NCBI GenBank assembly: GCA_049600855.1
Contig: JBMYQA010000168.1
Span: 1-12,672, forward strand
Length of the DNA stretch: 12,672 nucleotides
From: JBMYQA01 sp049600855
Lineage (GTDB): Bacteria; Bacteroidota; Bacteroidia; Cytophagales; Flammeovirgaceae
Reading direction: 5' to 3'
Shown: in pieces, positions 6,680 through 12,672 of the stretch
Layout: every line of letters begins with the position of its first letter
Position numbering within the stretch: the first letter of the stretch is position 1
Made by a program: the position numbers and the translations under genes
The notes under the pieces: generated by a model
Told to the model about the DNA's origin: nothing
Database searches by the model: none
Seen by the model: only the letters and a program-made list of their open reading frames with translations

Positions 6680-9600
6680 ATGAATATTATTAAGCGATCA
6701 ATTTATAGTGTAACTGATTTTTTAAAGGGAAATAAGTTTCCCTTTAAAGTTCCGCCATTGTATGAATCGCCCAAAGTACCGCAATTGCAAGAATGGTTAG
6801 AAGAGCCTTTTGGGTTGATTAATGGCAATAATATTTGTGTGTGGTTTTATACAGATGAGCAAGGAAATATCGTAGAAGTATTGGAAGCTGGACATTCCAA
6901 CGGGCATGTATGTGGAAAAGTAACCGCTTTATTTATTGAAACCTTAGCTAATTTAGAGAATTATGTGTTAAGGCTATTCAATGCAGGTAGTTTATGGATA
7001 CAAATGGATCGGATTATTGATGCGGATCAAGCATTATTAAAACGATTACGCAATGATTTAAACTTTTTAAAGTCTGCAACAGGGTTAGTCCAAATCTTTA
7101 TTAAGAAGAAAGCGATACTAGATGATTTTAGAAATCAACTGGAGCAAGATCGACTCCAACACAGTAGAGCTAAGTTAGGGAAAGTACATTCGAATATGGG
7201 TAATCCACGTTCCAGAACGTGCTTATTAGATTACGTTCCTTATAAAAATACGCTAACGAATAAACCCATTTCATTTATCATTGAGGAAGACGATTATCGT
7301 ACAGATACTTATGACGAGTTGGAAAAGTTACACGCAAGTTCTTTACAAAACTTGAGGATGGTAGACATCATTCATCGGGCAAGAACTTACTGTGAGTGGT
7401 TGAGTCGCGATGTAATCGAATTGGTTCAAATGGTGGAGCACAGCAAAAAACTCACACCAGAAGAATGGCACTTCGATGCGATTCCTTACTCAGGCATGCG
7501 CGATTATTATACGGCTTCAACATCTAGTGGAAAGGAGAATGACCTTGATTTTATGGCGATTAAAAAGTTATATGTCCAATGGATGAAGAAGTTTCAAGGA
7601 AATGAAGCGGTGAGGCTAGATTGTTTTCAGCGCTTGAAAACGAAAATTGAGGCATGGCAAGCAAAGCATGAGGGAGAAGAACTCAACTATGGTTTTACCA
7701 ATTTTAAAGAGCGGTATCAGCGCACAAGTCCCCATTTTATTTTGGAGGATTTTGATTGGATCATTCAGATGGTAGAAATTATTATTCTCGATTATGAAGA
7801 TGAAAAGTTTGCTATTCATAAAGTATGGTTCGAGGTATTCCAACAGATTGCTAATCACATTTATGACACCAAATTGAATCGCTGCTTCAATGAAGTGTTT
7901 AACCCCAAATACATTACGAATCTGCGTGATTTATGGGTGCGGCTATACCAGTTTGTGGAAGAGTTAGTAGAGAGCCATACGGAATTATTCCCACAAAAAT
8001 TAAAAGACGGTATTCCAGAAGTATTCCAAAAACTTCACGAAAAAAAGGATTACCTCCGCAAATCCAATCGACTAGAGTTTCATCGAACCGTCAATCATTC
8101 CGTTTTACTCGATGCCATGCTGCGTGGTTGGCCATCTTATTTTTTGAGCACAGAAGAGCTACGGAATTTATACGATCAATGGTTAGTAGAAGTCCGAGAG
8201 GCTATTTGGAAGAAAATTTATACACAACTCAAAAGACAACGGGTTAAGTTATTGCCTTTTATTGAGAATAATGTGTGTTTTGAAATTGAACAAATTGATC
8301 AAAAGGTTCGCCTCATTCCCTTATTTTGCATGAATTCAGAACATTATTGGAGCTATACACACCCAACAATAGGAACGCAACACTATGTAACGCCGTGGGC
8401 CTATCGCAAATTGCATCAATCATCAAGTAAAGCGTTACCACACCACCTTGACCATATTTGGTCACATTTAGAACAAGAATCTTTTGAGGAGTTAAATGAC
8501 GCGTTTAAGCAAGCCATTCAATGTAATCCGATTTTAGCGTGCTCTCGCTTTTTTGCCCAATTTTGGAGCTATTTTGGAACTATCGCCGATCAAAATGTTG
8601 CAGTAGCTTATGAGTTTCAGGAAGCAGTATCTTTAATTCAGGAAGCAACGCATTATGAACATGGACGAGAGAAATTAAAATTATTCTACGAAAAGCATCC
8701 GCAGCTTTTAGTTGAAGTCCCTTTATTTTTAGCCTATTATGCTGAAGGGTATCAAAAAAAGCAACAGTTGCTTCAACAATATCACTTACTCATCGAGCAA
8801 AAGAACGATTACTATGATACCTTAAATCAATTGATCAATACTCATGAGGTGTGTCGATTGGTTCATGATGTAGGCTGGGAAAGGTACAACCATTTGGGTA
8901 TTTATCAGCATGAAAATTTAACCAATTATGGTCATTTCTTGCAGTATCACTTAAATGTGATTGAAGGGAAAAATGCAGAAGAGATTCTACAATACATCAT
9001 TAAAACGGCTGTTAATACCAATTTGATAGCTAGCATTATTAATAGTGGCTTAGTGCAAAACACAGACACGCTTAACGTACTGACCTTAGCAAGTTACTTT
9101 AGAGCACCTTTTAAGCAAGCATTAGATAAAGATGGGGAAGCTTGGCGAGCAAAATTTAGTGAATTGAATCAGCAAATTGAAGATGTTGATGCCTTGATAT
9201 GGGAAGAACTTGCCCAAAATTCCTATTTTCAACAAGCAAAAAAATTAGATCCGGAGTTTTGTGAAGAGGTACTCTCAGAGCAACAATTAAAGTATTCGTA
9301 TCATTACCAAAACACCTTTGAACCGTACACCTACTTAAACATTGCAGAGAGCAAAATGCGATTATCACTCAAGCTAAGGCAGTGGCATGAAAAACAAAAA
9401 AATGTAAAAATTGAGGATGTAAGGTATTTAGCGCCTTCTTTCTTTGAATTATTGGATGGCTTGAAAGCAGAAACGATGGGATTTGACTCTGAAAGCGAGA
9501 AAAAAATAGAGAGTTTAAAAGATGTAAAACTTAAGGCGCTCATTGCTGAACCTACCAGAGAAGATTCGCTAGTGCGCTTAGATTTAATTTCAATTGCCAA

Positions 9601-10339
9601 TAACCTTTCCAGTGAATTTGCAACGGAGTCATTTAGAAGGTATCAACGGAGCTATTTAAGTTTGCCGTTTTATACGCCCGCATATATGAAGTACATGGAA
9701 CTGAGGTTTCAGGCTGATCCTGCATACGTTAACATGTTAACTGAACTCACCAAAAGGCAAATTCCTTTAGGCTTTATTTTAGCCGAATTAGACTACCGTA
9801 TTGAGAAAGATACAGCATATAAGGGAAAGTTTGTCCCTTCTAAAATTGAGTTAGTAAATCAAAAAATTACCGTTTACAATCATGAAGAAGAGGTGGTGGT
9901 GATGATTTCACTTGGAAAGCAAGATGAAAAATTAAGGACACACATCAAACAAGAAATTGAAACAGTGGCTTTCCGAACGACAACACTAAATGGATTAGGA
10001 TCTTCTTTAGCTCAACGATTACTAAACTCGTGGGTAAAACCGACGCAAAAAGGGCAACTCCTTCAACGATTGATCAAAGATAACTTGATGGCTTTGGTGT
10101 ATATTTTTGCCTACACGCCTGCTCGGGTATCACCAAATTTAAAAAATGAAATTTTAGGCCATTGGGTAGATGAAAAGCTTGCTTCAAGCTTTCAAGATTT
10201 ATATGCTTATTACAAACCGCTCGAAGCGAAGGAATTATTAGATACCATAGCATCTATGGATTTTGTTCAGAAAATTGAGATGAATCCAGATCACATACTA
10301 GCACAAGTTCGTGCGCAAGAAGGGTATGAGTTGGTCTGA
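6680..10339 (+). CDS. Very large (1219-residue) predominantly helical protein of unknown family
   Basis: I do not recognise this protein. The ATG at 6680 follows a 145-base spacer with a strong predicted promoter and opens an uninterrupted frame to a TGA at 10337-10339. Residues about 51-83 look like a small beta-rich segment (NICVWFY, then GNIVEVLEAG). Almost all the rest is rich in Leu, Glu, Gln, Lys, Trp and Tyr in helix-like patterns, as in large scaffold or superhelical proteins. A second beta-like patch lies near residues 1055-1080 (KIELVNQKITVYNHEEEVVVMI). I see no signal peptide, transmembrane segment, Walker A/B motif, zinc-binding cluster, protease or nuclease signature, or EAD domain. 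Base composition resembles the neighbours. Its position after the EAD-TM-FGE and acidic genes, and before a terminator, suggests it is the third member of the same cassette; it could be the sensor, scaffold or effector. Function unknown. Confidence 0.85.
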   Translation: MNIIKRSIYSVTDFLKGNKFPFKVPPLYESPKVPQLQEWLEEPFGLINGNNICVWFYTDEQGNIVEVLEAGHSNGHVCGKVTALFIETLANLENYVLRLFNAGSLWIQMDRIIDADQALLKRLRNDLNFLKSATGLVQIFIKKKAILDDFRNQLEQDRLQHSRAKLGKVHSNMGNPRSRTCLLDYVPYKNTLTNKPISFIIEEDDYRTDTYDELEKLHASSLQNLRMVDIIHRARTYCEWLSRDVIELVQMVEHSKKLTPEEWHFDAIPYSGMRDYYTASTSSGKENDLDFMAIKKLYVQWMKKFQGNEAVRLDCFQRLKTKIEAWQAKHEGEELNYGFTNFKERYQRTSPHFILEDFDWIIQMVEIIILDYEDEKFAIHKVWFEVFQQIANHIYDTKLNRCFNEVFNPKYITNLRDLWVRLYQFVEELVESHTELFPQKLKDGIPEVFQKLHEKKDYLRKSNRLEFHRTVNHSVLLDAMLRGWPSYFLSTEELRNLYDQWLVEVREAIWKKIYTQLKRQRVKLLPFIENNVCFEIEQIDQKVRLIPLFCMNSEHYWSYTHPTIGTQHYVTPWAYRKLHQSSSKALPHHLDHIWSHLEQESFEELNDAFKQAIQCNPILACSRFFAQFWSYFGTIADQNVAVAYEFQEAVSLIQEATHYEHGREKLKLFYEKHPQLLVEVPLFLAYYAEGYQKKQQLLQQYHLLIEQKNDYYDTLNQLINTHEVCRLVHDVGWERYNHLGIYQHENLTNYGHFLQYHLNVIEGKNAEEILQYIIKTAVNTNLIASIINSGLVQNTDTLNVLTLASYFRAPFKQALDKDGEAWRAKFSELNQQIEDVDALIWEELAQNSYFQQAKKLDPEFCEEVLSEQQLKYSYHYQNTFEPYTYLNIAESKMRLSLKLRQWHEKQKNVKIEDVRYLAPSFFELLDGLKAETMGFDSESEKKIESLKDVKLKALIAEPTREDSLVRLDLISIANNLSSEFATESFRRYQRSYLSLPFYTPAYMKYMELRFQADPAYVNMLTELTKRQIPLGFILAELDYRIEKDTAYKGKFVPSKIELVNQKITVYNHEEEVVVMISLGKQDEKLRTHIKQEIETVAFRTTTLNGLGSSLAQRLLNSWVKPTQKGQLLQRLIKDNLMALVYIFAYTPARVSPNLKNEILGHWVDEKLASSFQDLYAYYKPLEAKELLDTIASMDFVQKIEMNPDHILAQVRAQEGYELV

Positions 10340-10358
10340 TGCATATTGCCATAAAAAG

Positions 10359-10387
10359 AAAAACAGGAGCTGTAGACTCCTGTTTTT
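10359..10387. terminator. Bidirectional terminator between convergent genes
   Basis: A perfect 11-bp stem, AAAAACAGGAG (10359-10369) with CTCCTGTTTTT (10377-10387), closes a 7-base loop. The A-run on one side and the T-run on the other make it a terminator on both strands. It serves the large + strand gene ending at 10339 and the - strand ATP-grasp gene ending at 10459. Confidence 0.92.
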
Positions 10388-10458
10388 GTTATGAGATAAA
10401 CTTCAGGAAATGTGACAGAAAGTCTGTGAACTTGATCCTAAAGTACATGAAGTGGCGT

Positions 10459-11421
10459 TTAAACAAGCGCTCTTCCGCCTGTAGATTTCTTTACAAACTC
10501 TCCCCAAGTTAAGTTCTGCTTGCCAGGCTTCCAGCTTTTGGCCTTGTTAATCAACATTTTAGCAGCATGCTTCAATACCCATTGGAAGTTATCTTCACCT
10601 ACAGAGAAATTGTCAGCATCTGGTGCAGGGTTACAGAAGTCAATGGGGTATAATACGCCATCGCGCACAGCAATTTCAACAGTGTTGAAATCGTAACCTA
10701 GCATTTTATTGATCTTCAATACCAATTCGACTAATTGCTTGTGCAACTCAGGCTCAACAACCGCATCATCACCTCTTAAGTAACGCTCATGGAAAGGATT
10801 TCTTGGTTCATAAGGCATGATCAATACGTCTTTTCGGTCTAAGCAATAGCAACGGTAGTACGATTCAAACTCGATGTTTTCTTGCAACATCATTACCAAC
10901 TGCCCTGTTTCTCCCCAAGCTTTAAAAAGCTCTTCAGCATTGTGTACTTTGTATACGTTTTTCCATCCTCCGCCATCAAATGGCTTAAAGAATGCGGGGA
11001 AGCCTACATATTCAAAAATCGACTCATAATCTAAAGGCAAAGCCAAGTTGCGGAATGAATCTGAACTGGTATCGGTAGGGCGTTCGTGAGAAGGCAACAA
11101 TACCGTTTTAGGCACAACAATATTAGAAGCTTCCAGTAAGCTATTATTGAAAAACTTCTCATCAGCACTCCACCAAAATGGGTTATTCATTACCGCAGTA
11201 CCTCCTAAGGCAGCATTTTTCAAGTAGGCTCTGTAAAAAGGAACATCTTGAGAAATACGATCTAGGATTACGGCATAATCAGTAGCTGCACCCTGAACAA
11301 GTTTGTCAATGAAAACGGGCTCAGCAATAATATCTTTTTCTCCCTGAGAATTGATGTAGTCGATTAATGCAGGAGGGAAGGTATTTTCCCTACCAAAAAG
11401 AATTCCTATTTTCTTAACCAT
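10459..11421 (-). CDS. ATP-grasp superfamily ligase-like protein
   Basis: The 320-residue protein has the features of the ATP-grasp fold (D-Ala-D-Ala ligase / RimK-like). These are a preATP N-terminal Rossmann-like region (MVKKIGILFGRE start), the ATP-binding lysine in AFFKPFDGGG (Lys146 and the Gly150-152 loop), an adenine-binding stretch ending in LQENIE (179-184), and the C-terminal metal-binding set Glu249, Asp261 and Asn264 in VEIAVRD...PIDFCNPAPDAD. Such enzymes couple a carboxylate to an amine or thiol through an acyl phosphate; the substrate here is unknown. No signal peptide is present. It lies 77 bases downstream of the esterase gene on the same strand with no promoter-like sequence between, so the two are probably an operon, and the bidirectional hairpin at 10359-10387 ends it. 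The family often appears annotated only as 'ATP-grasp domain protein'. Confidence 0.88.
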   Translation of the reverse strand: MVKKIGILFGRENTFPPALIDYINSQGEKDIIAEPVFIDKLVQGAATDYAVILDRISQDVPFYRAYLKNAALGGTAVMNNPFWWSADEKFFNNSLLEASNIVVPKTVLLPSHERPTDTSSDSFRNLALPLDYESIFEYVGFPAFFKPFDGGGWKNVYKVHNAEELFKAWGETGQLVMMLQENIEFESYYRCYCLDRKDVLIMPYEPRNPFHERYLRGDDAVVEPELHKQLVELVLKINKMLGYDFNTVEIAVRDGVLYPIDFCNPAPDADNFSVGEDNFQWVLKHAAKMLINKAKSWKPGKQNLTWGEFVKKSTGGRALV

Positions 11422-11498
11422 AGTAGGCGTTATTAAAGGTTTTAAGGATGCTTGATTTATTTAAAAGGCCTTAGTGCTAAAGCTACTTAAGACAGAAA

Positions 11499-12218
11499 TT
11501 AATACTGAACCATGGAAAGGTAATGAGGGAACATCTCCCGCCATACTGGCCAATCGTGGCTGCCTGCACGCACGTCTAACCAGTGTGGAATACCTTTCAT
11601 ATTTAAGATATTTGATAAATTATAATTGTCACCTTTGCAGCTATCATACTCCGCACAACCTAAAGCAATACCCATATGCTTAATGCCATGCCACATACTG
11701 CCGGCTTGTAAACCTCCGATGAAATCTACTGGGTTGTTAAAATAGCAAGTTTCATTGTAAAAACCATCTAAAAACATACGGATGTCAAAGGCCCCGCTCA
11801 TACTGAAGAGGTAGCTGGTGTCGTAAGGGAATTTAAAAGCGAAATTGGCGGCATGATATCCTCCAAAACTACACCCTGCAAAAATAACCTTAGGTTGGCT
11901 CGTTTCTACCCGAGCCCGATAAACGACCTCATTCATAATCATTCGCTCATAAGCCAAATGAGTGCGAACACGATCTAAGGGATGAATGCGCTTATTGTAC
12001 CAACTGCGCGAATCAATGCTGTCAGGACAGTATACTTTGACCAAGCCTTTTTCGATGTACCATCGAATGGATTCAATTAATTTGAAATCTTTGTTCTGAT
12101 AATATTTCCCCATGGAGGTAGGAAATAAAATGATTGGAATTCCTGCATGGCCAAAGGAGAGCATTTCCATATTGGTGCTCAAGTAGCCTGTATACCATCT
12201 CGTGTACTCTTCTCTCAT
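11499..12218 (-). CDS. Alpha/beta-hydrolase esterase (COG4947 / putative esterase family)
   Basis: The 239-residue protein has an alpha/beta-hydrolase catalytic set. The nucleophile elbow is G-C-S-F-G (residues 115-119, Ser117), the probable acid is Asp192 in GCAEYDSC, and the histidine is His221 in GSHDWPVW, in the normal order and spacing. The overall pattern is that of the esterase D / PF00756 group, and COG4947-type 'uncharacterized esterases' in particular. There is no signal peptide, so it is probably cytosolic. It is upstream of the ATP-grasp gene and likely cotranscribed with it, suggesting that the two act on one metabolite: one forming and one cleaving an ester or amide, which is inference. 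The ATG at 12218 is the first start after in-frame stops. I found no clear TAnnTTTG promoter on the - strand upstream. Confidence 0.86.
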   Translation of the reverse strand: MREEYTRWYTGYLSTNMEMLSFGHAGIPIILFPTSMGKYYQNKDFKLIESIRWYIEKGLVKVYCPDSIDSRSWYNKRIHPLDRVRTHLAYERMIMNEVVYRARVETSQPKVIFAGCSFGGYHAANFAFKFPYDTSYLFSMSGAFDIRMFLDGFYNETCYFNNPVDFIGGLQAGSMWHGIKHMGIALGCAEYDSCKGDNYNLSNILNMKGIPHWLDVRAGSHDWPVWREMFPHYLSMVQY

Positions 12219-12488
12219 TTATATCTGTTTTGGACTAAATCTGATTGTTAGCCTATGAAACCATGAACATGAGTCTGAGTTGTTTCTGTTAAGTTTGGAT
12301 TTTACTGCGATTACGCGCTTAGTACTTAGTCTGATGATGATTTGTGAAGTTCTTGTGCAGCTGATTGTAAAACCGCAACAAAGGTCTAATAATTGTATTT
12401 ATTGGGCAATAGATTTTATGATTATTTTTGGTTGAAGCTACTGTAACGTTTGCAAAGTGGATATTTATTAGGGTTGAAACTGTATTAT

Positions 12489-12517
12489 TTTGATATTTTG
12501 CAGGTTTTGTATCTTCG
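12489..12517 (+). promoter_or_regulatory. Predicted Bacteroidota promoter pointing out of the window
   Basis: TTTG (12489-12492), 17 bases, then TATCTTCG (12510-12517) matches TTTG/TAnnTTTG with one T-to-C change; the TATCTTCGC form is common in this phylum. It is divergent from the esterase gene and should drive a + strand gene beyond the right edge. Confidence 0.55.
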
Positions 12518-12524
12518 CTAATAG

Positions 12525-12547
12525 CCCTTTTTTTAAAACGAAAAGGG
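12525..12547 (+). other. Hairpin at the predicted 5' end of an outgoing transcript
   Basis: CCCTTTT (12525-12531) pairs with AAAAGGG (12541-12547) around a 9-base loop. It starts only a few bases after the predicted -7 element, so it would form the very 5' end of the leader. It could protect the RNA or influence translation. Because TTTAAATT follows, a weak terminator is also possible. Confidence 0.35.
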
Positions 12548-12641
12548 TTTAAATTACCAAATAAACAGTAGTTTGGGTAATAGCAGATACAGCTCATAAA
12601 AAATGAAAATATGAATATGAAGTTGTCTAAAGTATAAACTC

Positions 12642-12655
12642 ACAGTTTAAACTGT
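12642..12655. other. 14-bp perfect palindrome, operator-like
   Basis: ACAGTTTAAACTGT is fully self-complementary. It is nested inside a wider inverted repeat, TATGAAGT (12616-12623) with ACTTCATA (12664-12671). Such a nested dyad may bind a dimeric regulator or form a leader hairpin in the outgoing transcript. No factor is identifiable. Confidence 0.4.
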
Positions 12656-12672
12656 TCGCTTTTACTTCATAC

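Larger units (their letters stand above)
12219..12672. other. 454-base terminal intergenic region without a convincing gene
   Basis: No believable coding sequence is present. The only frame of note (12319-12597, - strand, 92 codons) has biased, AT-driven composition and no start context. The region does contain a strong + strand promoter candidate (12489-12517), a small hairpin at the predicted transcript start (12525-12547) and a 14-bp palindrome (12642-12655). The start codons near the right end (12602, 12611, 12617) run into stops within a few codons. The gene served by the promoter is therefore outside the window. Confidence 0.6.

Noticed and set aside
7933..8247. 104-codon + strand frame inside the large gene
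   Set aside because: It is an out-of-frame overlap with the long 1219-codon frame, with a basic, unlikely composition and no start context.
11474..11683. 69-codon + strand frame at the end of the esterase gene
   Set aside because: It lies antisense to the esterase gene, whose catalytic residues and length are convincing; it is a shadow frame.
12319..12597. 92-codon open frame on the - strand
   Set aside because: Its composition is that expected of AT-rich non-coding DNA. It overlaps the predicted + strand promoter and hairpin and shows no domain pattern.
12602..12643. Short start codons near the right edge (possible leader peptide)
   Set aside because: The ATG at 12602 stops after three codons and the one at 12611 after eight. 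No regulatory codon pattern or terminator/antiterminator arrangement supports a leader peptide.
1..12672. CRISPR arrays, tRNA or rRNA genes, insertion-sequence transposases, phage genes
   Set aside because: No regularly spaced repeats, cloverleaf sequences, rRNA-like stretches or transposase motifs were found on either strand.

Overview
The window looks like a draft-assembly fragment from a member of the Bacteroidota, probably a Cytophagales- or Flavobacteria-like organism. The DNA is AT-rich and start codons lack Shine-Dalgarno sequences. Several intergenic regions carry the Bacteroidota-type promoter pattern (TTTG around -33 and TAnnTTTG around -7). The gene families fit too. A run of ten Ns at 4562-4571 marks a scaffold gap.

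Region 1 (1-4138) is ordinary housekeeping and stress DNA on the + strand. After a strong 20-bp hairpin (88-134) come a long-chain fatty-acid-CoA ligase (282-2069), an intrinsic terminator, a perfect 39-bp tandem duplication with promoter-like sequence, an AhpD/carboxymuconolactone-decarboxylase family protein (2222-2569), a class I SAM-dependent methyltransferase (2628-3251) and the peroxide-stress protein YaaA (3371-4138) with its own predicted promoter.

Region 2 (4299-10339) is the unusual part. It holds three + strand genes, tightly coupled at the first junction. The first is split only by the assembly gap: both gap edges share the 7-mer TTGTGAT, and merging them restores one reading frame of 389 residues. 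That protein has an N-terminal helical domain resembling the effector-associated domain EAD11, one transmembrane helix, and a C-terminal formylglycine-generating-enzyme (FGE/SUMF1)-like domain without the catalytic cysteines. Its stop codon overlaps the next start (TAATG) of a 349-residue unrecognised protein with a very acidic linker. A 1219-residue, mostly helical protein of unknown family follows, with a good predicted promoter in front. EAD-FGE architectures are known from bacterial conflict and signalling systems, so this cassette is the best candidate here for an undescribed system. The function of its two larger partners is not visible from sequence.

Region 3 (10340-12672): a bidirectional terminator separates the cassette from two convergent - strand genes that probably form an operon: an alpha/beta-hydrolase esterase (COG4947-like, promoter-proximal) and an ATP-grasp ligase-like protein. 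The last 454 bases contain no convincing gene. They hold a predicted + strand promoter and a structured leader pointing out of the window.
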